A stretch of DNA of 64,000 nt, taken from the NCBI GenBank assembly GCA_002422425.1, contig DIVG01000006.1:81857-145856 (forward strand), given 5' to 3'. Under the pieces are notes generated by a model. The model saw only the letters and a program-made list of their open reading frames with translations. It had not been told where the DNA came from and made no database searches. Below are positions 45,045-52,953 of the stretch, one piece after another. Source of the DNA: Akkermansiaceae bacterium UBA6138 (GTDB lineage: Bacteria > Verrucomicrobiota > Verrucomicrobiia > Verrucomicrobiales > DEV007). Position numbers and translations under genes: made by a program. Numbering within the stretch: the first letter of the stretch is position 1; every line of letters begins with the position of its first letter.

Positions 45045-45632
45045 ATGAATTACCCGCTCCAGCTCTCTTTCAAGATCGTCGCCTTTGCCCCGCAGTTGAA
45101 AGTCACCGACGCGAATGGGGCCACGGTCTGCTTTGTCAGGCAGAAAATGTTCAAGCTCAAGGAAGCGGTCGAGGTCTTCACTGACGAGGCCCGCAGTGAA
45201 AAGCTCTGCGACATCCGGGCCGATCGGGTCATCGATTTCTCGGCGCGCTACACCTTTTACGACCGCGACGGGAATCCCTTCGGAGCGGTGCGGCGCAAAG
45301 GAATGCGATCACTCTGGCGCGCCCGATACGAGATCCTCGACCACGAGACTCCCGAGATGCAGATTCAGGAAGAGCGCGGATGGGTGAAGCTGATGGACGG
45401 CTTCTTCAGCGAGTTACCTCTCATCGGCCTCTTTTCCGGCTACCTCTTTCATCCCAGCTATCTCATCAGCAGACTCGACAACGGCACCCCCATGGTCCGG
45501 GTCAAAAAGCAGCCTGCCTTTTGGGAAGGACGCTTTTCCCTCGAACAGATCGGTGCCATCGACGACGGCGACCAGCTCAGGGTAATGCTCTCGACCCTGA
45601 TGATGATCCTGCTTGAGCGGCGGCGCGGATAA
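45045..45632 (+). CDS. LURP-one-related / tubby-like barrel protein
   Basis: 195 residues from ATG 45045, 45 bases after the previous stop. The sequence begins YPLQLSFKIVAFAPQLKVTDANG and repeats short beta-strand pairs (FVRQKMFKLKEAVEVFTDEA, ARYTFYDRDGNPFGAVRRKG, ISRLDNGTPMVRVKKQ), which match the LURP-one/scramblase-like (YxjI) barrel. There is no signal peptide. Function in bacteria is unknown. Family assignment by pattern only. Confidence 0.65.
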   Translation: MNYPLQLSFKIVAFAPQLKVTDANGATVCFVRQKMFKLKEAVEVFTDEARSEKLCDIRADRVIDFSARYTFYDRDGNPFGAVRRKGMRSLWRARYEILDHETPEMQIQEERGWVKLMDGFFSELPLIGLFSGYLFHPSYLISRLDNGTPMVRVKKQPAFWEGRFSLEQIGAIDDGDQLRVMLSTLMMILLERRRG

Positions 45633-45839
45633 GGCATTCTTTAAATCCGATGCGCCCGTCGGGCCAGGGCCCTCAATGCCACGATCTACCGGGCCGATGA
45701 GAAGCACAATGGTTGGCTACCCTATCACAATAGCTCTGGAACTCCGCGAGACAGCATGCTTCTGGATTTCAGGCGAATTGATGGATCCGCTTCGGAATTG
45801 GCGCCGAAAATCTTCCAAAAAAACCCTCTTTCCCCTAAT

Positions 45840-45873
45840 TTGGTATTACTTCTGCTAAGAAATTTAATACCAA
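45840..45873. promoter_or_regulatory. Predicted NikR-type operator upstream of nikR-like gene
   Basis: A 9-bp perfect inverted repeat, TTGGTATTA (45840-45848) and TAATACCAA (45865-45873), with 16 bases between. The inner part GTATTA-N16-TAATAC has the exact spacing of the E. coli NikR site GTATGA-N16-TCATAC. It ends two bases before the regulator's ATG, so the TAATAC half could also serve as the -10 of a leaderless promoter. It implies autoregulation and control of the operon behind. Confidence 0.75.
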
Positions 45874-45875
45874 TT

Positions 45876-46343
45876 ATGCCCGAATCCGATTCCACCAAAA
45901 GCGAAGGGGTGAAGCGCATCAGCGTTTCACTGCCTCCGGCAGTCTTTAACGAGCTCGATCGGCTCGTCGCGACGCGGGGTTTCGAGAACCGCTCGCAGGC
46001 GATTTCGGAGATGATCCACCAGAGTCTCACCGAACATTATCAGGACCAGGGGGACAGGCTCATGGCGGGGACCATCACCCTCTTTTACGACGAATCGAAG
46101 CCCGGTCTGCTCCAGGCGCTCGCGGAAATCCAGCGGGCCCACATCGATGAGGTCATCAGCTCGCAGCACGTTCTCCTCGAAGACGACCACACCATGCAGG
46201 TCATCCTCGTGCAGGGGCCGGCGATGCGGCTGAAGCGAATCGCCGATGAACTCATCACCTGCAAAGGAGTCCGCTCGGGCAAACTCACGATCTCCTCGGC
46301 GATCCTGCCGCCCATCCACGGACGCGCTTCCAAAGAGTCATGA
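45876..46343 (+). CDS. NikR-like ribbon-helix-helix regulator with degenerate nickel site
   Basis: 155 residues from ATG 45876. Residues ~13-52 are an RHH DNA-binding domain (VKRISVSLPPAVFNELDRL, GFENRSQAISEMI). An ACT-like domain follows that aligns without gaps to E. coli NikR from LFYDESK to GVRSGKL. At the four nickel ligands (E. coli numbering H76, H87, H89, C95) this protein has Arg, His, Leu and Thr. Only H87 is kept, although an extra His falls at position 94 and one at 78. So a square-planar Ni site is not expected; another metal or small molecule may be sensed. Its stop overlaps the next gene start (ATGA), so it is the first gene of the guanidine/urea operon. It sits behind a NikR-type operator. 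Confidence 0.8.
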   Translation: MPESDSTKSEGVKRISVSLPPAVFNELDRLVATRGFENRSQAISEMIHQSLTEHYQDQGDRLMAGTITLFYDESKPGLLQALAEIQRAHIDEVISSQHVLLEDDHTMQVILVQGPAMRLKRIADELITCKGVRSGKLTISSAILPPIHGRASKES

Positions 46344-47056
46344 AGATCCTCTACGAAAAAACACTCACCGGCGGCGGCATGTGGTCGCAGACGATAGGCC
46401 GCGGCAAGGTCCTGCGCCTCACCGACTTTGAGGGCGGGGCGAATCTCAGCGCACTCCTCTACAACGCCGCTGAGCCCATCGAGCGCTACAACATGCCCGA
46501 TACCCTGAAGGGCCAGCACACCTTCCAACTCACTTCGGGGCACTGCCTGCACTCGGACATGGGGCGGATCTTCTGCTCCCTCATCCGCGACACGGCCGGA
46601 TGGCACGACACCGTCTGCGGCTGCACCGATGCGGCCCTCGTGGCGAAAAAGTACGGGACGCTCTCCTATCAGGAAGCCCGCAACGATTTCTACCGCAACG
46701 CCCGCGAGAACTTTCTCATCGAGCTCGCCAAACACGGCCTTGGAAAGCGCGACATCGTCCCCAACCTCAACTTCTTTTCCAAAGTTGTCGCCAACGAGGC
46801 CGGGGAACTCACCTATGTCGCGGGGGCTTCACCCGCAGGCTCCGTCCTCGAGCTCCGCTTCGAGATGGAAACCCTCGTCGTCCTCACCGCCTGCCAACAC
46901 CCCCTCGACCCCGCTACGACCTACGCCCCCAAGGCGGTCCAGCTCAGCGTTTTCGCCGCTCCCCCCATCGAGCCAGACGACCTCTGCATCCACTCCTGCC
47001 CCGAGAACGAGAGAGCCTATCAGAACACCAATGACTACTACGCGCTGCGCGCCTGA
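46340..47056 (+). CDS. cgdA: DUF1989 protein, urea-carboxylase-associated 1 (carboxyguanidine deiminase subunit candidate)
   Basis: 238 residues. DUF1989 motifs: GGMWSQTIGRGKVLRLTDFEG, LLYNAAEPIERYNMPDTLK, the Cys/His motif SGHCLHSDMGRIFCS, then AGWHDTVCGC and CPENE near the end. These cysteines and histidines fit a metal site. UAAP proteins were long annotated with urea amidolyase; work in 2020 identified the pair as carboxyguanidine deiminase (CgdAB), which makes allophanate from carboxyguanidine. The next gene is its partner, and the carboxylase follows. Confidence 0.85.
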   Translation: MKILYEKTLTGGGMWSQTIGRGKVLRLTDFEGGANLSALLYNAAEPIERYNMPDTLKGQHTFQLTSGHCLHSDMGRIFCSLIRDTAGWHDTVCGCTDAALVAKKYGTLSYQEARNDFYRNARENFLIELAKHGLGKRDIVPNLNFFSKVVANEAGELTYVAGASPAGSVLELRFEMETLVVLTACQHPLDPATTYAPKAVQLSVFAAPPIEPDDLCIHSCPENERAYQNTNDYYALRA

Positions 47057-47085
47057 AAACCTCAAGTCCTCAACCCCTCAAAGCC
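47052..47085 (+). repeat. 7-nt-period repeat between the two DUF1989 genes
   Basis: Short run of CCTCAAG TCCTCAA CCCCTCA heptads after the first gene's stop codon, resembling the longer locus at 55665-55776. It fills nearly the whole 39-base gap. Confidence 0.45.
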
Positions 47086-47095
47086 TTCCCTGAAA

Positions 47096-47731
47096 ATGCT
47101 CACCGAATCCACCCTCGACCCGGCCGCCGCCGTTTACCGAAAAGTCATCGCGGCGGGGGGCCACTGGGTCCATCTCGTCAAAGCGGGACAGCATTTCCGC
47201 ATCCTCGATCTTGAGGGGAATCAGGCAGCGGACACGCTTTTCTACAGTGCCGAGGACCCCGGAGATCGTTATGCCGCCGACGTCACAATCCGAAATCAGG
47301 GCGCTCTCTACCTCACCACCGGCACGGTCCTGATGTCCACCGAGGGCAACTCCCTGCTCACCATCGTGGCCGATACTTGCGGCCGCCACGACACCCTCGG
47401 CGGAGCCTGCTCGCGCGAATCGAACACGATGCGTTACGCCCTCGAAAAGGAGCCCATGCACGCCTGCCGCGACATCTTCCTCTGCGGCATCCACGAGTGG
47501 GGCCACGGCCTCGGAAAGCGCGACATCACGAACAACATCAATTTTTTCATGAACGTGCCCGTCACACCCGAAGGAAAACTGACCTTCGCCGACGGCATCT
47601 CCGCGCCAGGTCGCTACGTCGAAATGCGCGCCGAGCGCGACGTCATCGCCCTGATCTCCAACTGTCCCCAGCTCAACAATCCCTGCAACGCCTATAACCC
47701 GACCCCGGTCGAGGTCTTCATCTGGGACTGA
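47096..47731 (+). CDS. cgdB: DUF1989 protein, urea-carboxylase-associated 2 (carboxyguanidine deiminase subunit candidate)
   Basis: 211 residues, paralogous to the gene before it. Motifs: AGQHFRILDLEGNQAADTLFY, LYLTTGTVLMSTEGNSLLTIV, TCGRHDTLGGACSRESN and WGHGLGKRDITNNINFFMNVPV. The Cys in GRHDTLGGAC and in HACRDIF are candidates for metal binding. It is expected to act with the first protein as a heterodimer. The gap to the carboxylase is 13 bases, so all are one transcript. Confidence 0.85.
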   Translation: MLTESTLDPAAAVYRKVIAAGGHWVHLVKAGQHFRILDLEGNQAADTLFYSAEDPGDRYAADVTIRNQGALYLTTGTVLMSTEGNSLLTIVADTCGRHDTLGGACSRESNTMRYALEKEPMHACRDIFLCGIHEWGHGLGKRDITNNINFFMNVPVTPEGKLTFADGISAPGRYVEMRAERDVIALISNCPQLNNPCNAYNPTPVEVFIWD

Positions 47732-47744
47732 ACTTTTTCCTGAC

Positions 47745-50700
47745 ATGCTCACCAAAGTGCTTATTTCCAATCGCGGCGAGATCGCCTGCCGCATCATCCG
47801 GACGCTCAAAAAGCTCGGCATCTCCTCCGTCGCCGTTTACTCCGAGGCCGACCGCGACGCGCCCCATGTCAGCATGGCGGACGAGGCTTATCTCATCGGT
47901 CCGGCTCCGGTGGCGGCTTCGTATCTGAACACGGCCCGCATCTTTGAAGTGGCGGCTCTCACCGGATGCGATGGACTCCATCCCGGCTACGGGCTACTCT
48001 CCGAAAACGCTAACTTTGCCGAGGCCTGCGAGGCTCGCGGGATCGCCTGGATCGGACCCACTCCGGAGCAACTACGCCGTTTCGGCCTCAAGCACACCGC
48101 CCGCGCCATTGCCAAAGAGACGGGAGTCCCGCTCCTCGAAGGCACGCCTCTGCTCGCGAGCGCCGACGAAGCGGTCGCCGCTGCTGAGTCTATCGGATAC
48201 CCCGTGATGTTGAAAAGCACCGCTGGCGGAGGCGGCATCGGCATGGAAGTCTGCCGTGACGCAACAGGGTTGACCGAGGCATTCAACAGGGTTGCGTGGG
48301 CGAGTCAGGCGAACTTCGGGGACTCGGGCATCTTCATCGAGAAATTCATCGAGCGCGCCCGCCACGTTGAGGTGCAGCTTTTCGGCGACGGCGAGGGCAT
48401 GGTTTTGGCGCTCGGAACGCGCGACTGCTCGGCGCAGCGGCGCAATCAGAAGATTGTCGAGGAGACCCCCGCACCCGGCTTTTCGCGCAGCGAAGCTCCC
48501 GGCCTCTTCGAAGGCGCTGCGCGCATGGCGGCCTCGCTGAACTATCGGTCCGCCGGCACGGCCGAGTACCTCGTCGATGCCGCGACGGGGGATTATTACT
48601 TTCTCGAAATCAACACCCGTCTCCAGGTCGAGCATGGCATCACTGAGGCCGTCACCGGCGTCGATCTCGTCGAGTGGATGGTGAAACTCGCCGGAGGCGA
48701 CCCCATCGATTATTCCTTTAACGAATCGGGCCACGCCATGGAGGTGCGGCTCTGCGCCGAAGATCCCGGCAAGGAGTTCCAGCCCTCGTCGGGACTGCTC
48801 ACCGAAGTCATCTTCCCTGAGAATGTGCGCTGCGATCACTGGATCTCAAGTGGCAGTGAGGTCCCAGCGAACTACGATTCTCTCATCGCCAAGCTCATCG
48901 TGCAGGCACCGACTCGCGAGGAGACTCTGCAAAAAATGACGACCGCTCTCGCCGCGACCTCCGTCGCCGGGATCGAGACGAATCTCGACTACCTGCGCCA
49001 GGTCATCTCGTCGGAGATCTTTTCCCGTCCCGGGGCGATCAGCACGGGTTCGCTCGCCACTTTCAGCTACGACGCACCGACCATCGATGTCCTCGCCTCG
49101 GGGACGCAGACGACGGTGCAGGATTACCCGGGCCGCATCGGCTACTGGGAGGTCGGGATCCCGCCATCGGGTCCGATGGATCATCTTTCCTTCCGACTCG
49201 CGAATCGCATCGTCGGCAATCCCGAAGGCACCGCCGGTCTTGAGATTACCGTCTCGGGTCCGACCCTCAAGTTCAATCGCGCGACCGAGATCGCCCTGAC
49301 AGGCGCACTATTGCCCGCTACCCTCAACGGTGAGCTGATCGCTCATGGCGTTCCTGTCAGTATCGCCGCCGGAGACATTCTCAAGATCGGCGCCATCGGA
49401 TCGAGTCCGGGCGTGCGGGCCTATCTCGCGGTGAAAGGCGGACTCGATGTGCCGGATTATCTCGGCAGCAAATCGACTTTCACCCTCGGCCAGTTCGGCG
49501 GTCACGGGGGACGGGCTCTGCGCACCGGCGATGTCCTTCATCTCGCGGAAGCGGCGACAGTTCCCTCGCAAGCGGCTCCGGCGTGCCTTCTCCCCGTTCC
49601 CGGGCGGCATTGGGACATCGCCGTGATCTACGGTCCCCACGGAGCACCCGAGTTCTTCACCGTCGATGACATCGCGATGCTCTTTTCGACGAATTGGAAA
49701 GTACACTACAACTCCGCCCGCACGGGAGTGCGCCTTATTGGGCCGAAACCCACCTGGGCGCGCGAGGACGGCGGCGAGGCGGGGCTGCACCCTTCGAACA
49801 TTCACGACAATGCCTACGCCGTCGGCACGATCGACTTCACCGGCGACATGCCCGTGATCCTCGGGCCCGACGGACCCAGTCTCGGCGGCTTCGTTTGTCC
49901 AGCCACGATCATCGAGGCTGACCTCTGGAAAATGGGTCAGGTTGATTCGGGTGACACGGTGCGCTTTTATCCCGTCTCGGAAAAAGAAGCACGGATTTTG
50001 CGCGAACGTCAGGATCAGCTCGTCGCTACTTTGTCACTGCCCGGGGACGCTCATGAGACCGTCATCGAACCGGTCCCGACAGGGACCGCGATCATCGAGG
50101 AACTGCCCGGCGTCACGATTCGCGCGAGCGGCGAGAGTTTTATCCTCGTCGAGTACGGACCGATGAAGCTGGACCTGAACCTGCGCTTCAAGGCCCACGT
50201 CGTTTACCAGTGGTTCAAGGATCGCGCCGTCGCGGGCATTCTCGATCTCACCCCGGGGATACGTTCGCTGCAGATCCATTTCGACAGCCGCCGGCTCCAG
50301 CGCGAGGAAGTCCTCGCGCTCGTCCGCGAGGCCGAGGGGGCGATCACCGATCTCGAGTCCATCGAGGTGCCCGCGCGCCTCGTGCATCTGCCGCTCTCGT
50401 GGGATGACCCGAGCACCCAGGAGGCCATCCAGAAGTACATGCAGTCGGTCAATCCCGAGGCGCCCTGGTGTCCGAGCAATATTGAATTCATCCGCCGTAT
50501 CAACGGGCTGGAGTCGATCGAGCAGGTAAAAGATATCGTCTACTCCGCCGCCTACTGCGTGATGGGACTGGGCGATGTTTACCTCGGCGCGCCCGTCGCA
50601 ACGCCGCTCGATCCGCGGCATCGGCTCGTCACCACAAAATACAATCCCGCCCGCACCTGGACACCCGAGAACGCGGTCGGGATCGGCGGGGCCTATCTCT

Positions 50701-51326
50701 GCATCTATGGCATGGAGGGTCCGGGCGGGTATCAGTTCGTCGGACGCACCGTGCAGATGTGGAATCGTTTTCATGTCACCGAGTCCTTCACCAAAGAGGA
50801 GCCCTGGCTGTTGCGCTTCTTTGACCAGATCCGCTTCTACGAAGTCTCGACTGAAGAGCTCCAGCAACTTCGCGCCGACTTTCTCATCGGACGATGGAAC
50901 CCGCTCATCGAGGAGACGAGCTTTTCTCTGCGCGACTACAACCGCTTCCTCGAGGAAGAAGATGCGAAGATCAGTGCCTTCCGGGAGAGTCAGCAGTGCG
51001 CCTTCCAGGCCGAGCGGACCCGCTGGGAGGAGGCCGGTATTTTCAAAAAGGTCATCGAGACCGCCGAGGAAGTCGTCACCGTGATCGAGAGCATCGTCCC
51101 CGAAGGCTGCGAAGCGGTCGAGGCCGCCGTCGCCGGAAACGTTTGGAAGCTCCTCGTTGAGCCCGGGGCGACCGTCACCGCCGAGCAACCCGTCCTCATC
51201 CTCGAAGCGATGAAAATGGAGATCGCGATTTTTGCTCCGGGCGAGGGGATTGTCGCCGAAGTCTTTGTGATGGAAGGCAGTTCCGTGAAGCCCGGTCAGG
51301 CGTTGATGGCGTTGCGGCTGGGGTGA
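47745..51326 (+). CDS. Biotin-dependent urea/guanidine carboxylase
   Basis: 1193 residues. Biotin carboxylase in the first ~450 (ISNRGEIACRIIRTLKK; ATP-grasp KSTAGGGGIGMEV; FLEINTRLQVEHGITE). A KipA/AHS2-type carboxyltransferase half runs ~460-770 (GYWEVGIPPSGPMDHLSFRLANRIVGNPEG), the KipI/AHS1 half ~800-1010 (ILVEYGPMKLDLNLRFK), and a biotin carrier with the lysine in LEAMKME near 1165. Enzymes of this type make allophanate from urea, or carboxyguanidine from guanidine. The two DUF1989 genes beside it favour guanidine. Allophanate hydrolase lies 1.6 kb further, behind a toxin-antitoxin island. It is ATP- and biotin-dependent and needs no nickel. Confidence 0.95.
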   Translation: MLTKVLISNRGEIACRIIRTLKKLGISSVAVYSEADRDAPHVSMADEAYLIGPAPVAASYLNTARIFEVAALTGCDGLHPGYGLLSENANFAEACEARGIAWIGPTPEQLRRFGLKHTARAIAKETGVPLLEGTPLLASADEAVAAAESIGYPVMLKSTAGGGGIGMEVCRDATGLTEAFNRVAWASQANFGDSGIFIEKFIERARHVEVQLFGDGEGMVLALGTRDCSAQRRNQKIVEETPAPGFSRSEAPGLFEGAARMAASLNYRSAGTAEYLVDAATGDYYFLEINTRLQVEHGITEAVTGVDLVEWMVKLAGGDPIDYSFNESGHAMEVRLCAEDPGKEFQPSSGLLTEVIFPENVRCDHWISSGSEVPANYDSLIAKLIVQAPTREETLQKMTTALAATSVAGIETNLDYLRQVISSEIFSRPGAISTGSLATFSYDAPTIDVLASGTQTTVQDYPGRIGYWEVGIPPSGPMDHLSFRLANRIVGNPEGTAGLEITVSGPTLKFNRATEIALTGALLPATLNGELIAHGVPVSIAAGDILKIGAIGSSPGVRAYLAVKGGLDVPDYLGSKSTFTLGQFGGHGGRALRTGDVLHLAEAATVPSQAAPACLLPVPGRHWDIAVIYGPHGAPEFFTVDDIAMLFSTNWKVHYNSARTGVRLIGPKPTWAREDGGEAGLHPSNIHDNAYAVGTIDFTGDMPVILGPDGPSLGGFVCPATIIEADLWKMGQVDSGDTVRFYPVSEKEARILRERQDQLVATLSLPGDAHETVIEPVPTGTAIIEELPGVTIRASGESFILVEYGPMKLDLNLRFKAHVVYQWFKDRAVAGILDLTPGIRSLQIHFDSRRLQREEVLALVREAEGAITDLESIEVPARLVHLPLSWDDPSTQEAIQKYMQSVNPEAPWCPSNIEFIRRINGLESIEQVKDIVYSAAYCVMGLGDVYLGAPVATPLDPRHRLVTTKYNPARTWTPENAVGIGGAYLCIYGMEGPGGYQFVGRTVQMWNRFHVTESFTKEEPWLLRFFDQIRFYEVSTEELQQLRADFLIGRWNPLIEETSFSLRDYNRFLEEEDAKISAFRESQQCAFQAERTRWEEAGIFKKVIETAEEVVTVIESIVPEGCEAVEAAVAGNVWKLLVEPGATVTAEQPVLILEAMKMEIAIFAPGEGIVAEVFVMEGSSVKPGQALMALRLG

Positions 51327-51333
51327 ACGGAGA

Positions 51334-51368
51334 TTGACTTCCCTTCAGAAAAGTGGGATTATCCCACT
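51334..51368 (+). promoter_or_regulatory. Promoter with overlapping palindromic operator for the VapBC pair
   Basis: TTGACT (51334-51339), 17 bases, GATTAT (51357-51362) is a near-consensus promoter. The -10 lies in the middle of the 17-base palindrome AGTGGGAT T ATCCCACT (51352-51368). The antitoxin ATG is at 51371, so the mRNA is nearly leaderless. A repressor bound there would shut the promoter, the usual TA autoregulation. Confidence 0.65.
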
Positions 51369-51370
51369 GC

Positions 51371-51601
51371 ATGAAAACCGTAACGACGGATCAGAAGAGG
51401 CGCATCGTGGTTCCCAACGCGGAACCGGGTGAGATCTATCAAGTCCGGGAGATCGAACCCGGGCATCTCGAACTCACTAAAATGATCCCGGCCCCCCGGC
51501 AGGGCATAGACCCGGGCGAGCTGAAAGAGCGTCTTGCTCAGCAGGGTCTCACTCCGGCGATGAGTTGGGAATCACTGAAACAAAAAACGCGTGAATGGTG
51601 A
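51371..51601 (+). CDS. Antitoxin, AbrB/VapB-like
   Basis: 76 residues from ATG 51371. The N-terminus MKTVTTDQKRRIVVPNAEPGEIYQV has the swapped-hairpin AbrB pattern (strand, VxxPxxxGxxY). The second half is acidic and helical, as expected for toxin binding. It overlaps the PIN toxin gene by 7 bases. The start at 51353 sits inside the palindromic operator and is not favoured. Confidence 0.7.
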   Translation: MKTVTTDQKRRIVVPNAEPGEIYQVREIEPGHLELTKMIPAPRQGIDPGELKERLAQQGLTPAMSWESLKQKTREW

Positions 51602-52014
51602 CTCTTTTCGACACCAACGCGCTGATCTATGCGTTCGATCCCGCCTCACCCTTTCACGTATGGGCGGCGGATAAACTTTACGAAGCACTGGCAGGATCCG
51701 GCGCTGCGGTTAACCCGGTGATCCTCGCTGAGCTGGGAGTCGGAGATCACGATCCGGCCACTGTTTCGCGCCGACTCGAACAACTTGGATTCACCTTTCT
51801 CGATCTCCCCTGTTCGGTTGCGGATCGGGCGGCAGAGGCTTTTGGCGCCTGTCTATTGGCCCGTAAGAAATCGGGAATTGAGACGGATCGCAAAGTTCCA
51901 CTACCGGATTTTTTCATCGGAGCTCATGCCGAGCGGCTGGGCCTACCTCTCGTGAGTGTGGACACGGATCGCTACCGGCTCTATTTCCCCGAGGTTGTTC
52001 TCATTTCGCCGTAA
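51595..52014 (+). CDS. PIN-domain toxin (VapC-like ribonuclease)
   Basis: 139 residues. PIN active-site acids: Asp in LFDTNALIYAFD, Glu in ILAELGVGD, Asp in PLPDFFIGAHAE and Asp in VSVDTDRY. This is a complete acid set for Mg-dependent RNase activity. Paired with the AbrB-type antitoxin by overlap. VapC toxins usually cut tRNA or rRNA. The pair interrupts the carboxylase-allophanate hydrolase gene order. Confidence 0.85.
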   Translation: MVTLFDTNALIYAFDPASPFHVWAADKLYEALAGSGAAVNPVILAELGVGDHDPATVSRRLEQLGFTFLDLPCSVADRAAEAFGACLLARKKSGIETDRKVPLPDFFIGAHAERLGLPLVSVDTDRYRLYFPEVVLISP

Positions 52015-52086
52015 GTAGGGTTGCGAACGTGGAAGACAATCAAGAGAAATTTTGTTTCCAGTAAGGCTTGAACGAAAATCAGTCTC

Positions 52087-52266
52087 ATGAAAATTGTCTT
52101 CCGCGTGACGCAAGAGAGTGACGGCGGTTATGTCGCGGAGTGCCTCTCTCATGATATTTTCACCGAGGGAGATTCATTGGATGAGTTGCGCACAAATGTT
52201 AGGGAGGCGGTCTCCGCATTCTTCTTCGATAAACCTAAACCCGACCATATCGGCCTCTTGTTCTGA
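52087..52266 (+). CDS. Small HicB-like (UPF0150) protein
   Basis: 59 residues, ATG 52087. Sequence pattern MKIVFRVTQESDGGYVAECL then IFTEGDSLDELRTNVREAVSAFF is the HicB/UPF0150 fold: GGYVAECL, TxGDSLDEL and N..EAV..FF. No HicA partner is seen on either side, so it is an orphan or part of a TA remnant. Confidence 0.65.
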   Translation: MKIVFRVTQESDGGYVAECLSHDIFTEGDSLDELRTNVREAVSAFFFDKPKPDHIGLLF

Positions 52267-52296
52267 TTTTTGAGCAAGTCCGAAAACGAAGATTTG

Positions 52297-52324
52297 TTGA
52301 CGCGGAATGTTCCTCTCCTATCGT
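52297..52324 (+). promoter_or_regulatory. Candidate promoter for the second TA pair
   Basis: TTGACG, 16 bases, TATCGT, with the antitoxin ATG 7 bases after the -10 hexamer. Like the VapBC promoter it would give a nearly leaderless transcript. Confidence 0.4.
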
Positions 52325-52331
52325 TTTCATC

Positions 52332-52550
52332 ATGAAGATCTCGCTGCCGTTAAATGAGATGACGATTTCCGAAAAGATCGGAGTCATGGAAGAAATATGG
52401 CAGGATCTTTCCAAGGCTGAAGACTCCTATTCTCCACCGGAGTGGCACAGCCGTGTGCTTGAGGAGCGCAGGCGCCTTGCAGAGTCGGGAACGGTTGGTT
52501 TTACTGATTGGGATGTAGCGAAGCAGGAGATCAGAGACCGCGTTTCGTGA
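52332..52550 (+). CDS. Antitoxin, addiction-module component family (unstable antitoxin)
   Basis: 72 residues. Pattern MKISLPLNEMTISEKIGVMEEIWQDL then YSPPEWHSRVLEERRRLAESG and FTDWDVAKQEIRDRV matches the PF09720 family (TIGR02574), the short helical antitoxin paired with ParE/RelE toxins. The toxin gene begins inside its stop codon (GTGA). Confidence 0.88.
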   Translation: MKISLPLNEMTISEKIGVMEEIWQDLSKAEDSYSPPEWHSRVLEERRRLAESGTVGFTDWDVAKQEIRDRVS

Positions 52551-52834
52551 GAATTCGGATCTTTGACAATGCAAAGTTCGACATCGCGGACGGGTACGAC
52601 TTTTATGAGCTGAAGGCAGATGGGCTCGGAGCTTATTTTCTTGATTCGCTCTACTCCGACATAGATTCCCTGATTTTATTTGCAGGAGTCCATCGTGTCA
52701 GAGTGGCCGGATTCCACTGTCTTTTATCGAAGAGATTTCCCTTTGCGATTTATTATGAGGTGGAGTCCGATTTGATTTCGGTATTCGCCGTAATGGATTG
52801 TCGGCAGCGCAAACGCCAATGGAATAGACCGTGA
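52547..52834 (+). CDS. Toxin, ParE/RelE family
   Basis: 95 residues from GTG 52547 (overlap with antitoxin stop); a further in-frame extension to 52508 lies within the antitoxin gene. Pattern IFDNAKFDIADGYDFYELKADGLGAYFLDSL, VHRVRVAGFHCLLSKRFPFAIYYEVESDLISVFAVMDCRQRKRQW is the RelE/ParE barrel with the C-terminal RKRQW tail. Active-site Arg/Lys near the end (DCRQRKRQW) kept. Likely functional. Confidence 0.85.
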   Translation: MRIRIFDNAKFDIADGYDFYELKADGLGAYFLDSLYSDIDSLILFAGVHRVRVAGFHCLLSKRFPFAIYYEVESDLISVFAVMDCRQRKRQWNRP

Positions 52835-52953
52835 TGCAGCCACGTTGCCCTGGTCGCTTCACAATCAAATTCCCGCGCTTTCCCCGCTTCCCCACCGCGA
52901 ATGGCACGCGCCTTGCGTTCCGTCCTAAGTTCTTCTGAACGAACGGAATCCCC

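Noticed and set aside
45633..45875. Guanidine-I (ykkC) riboswitch upstream of the guanidine/urea genes
   Set aside because: No conserved ykkC core or matching stems seen; instead a NikR-type palindrome is present.
52087..52266. HicAB toxin-antitoxin pair
   Set aside because: No HicA found next to the HicB-like gene; reported as orphan.
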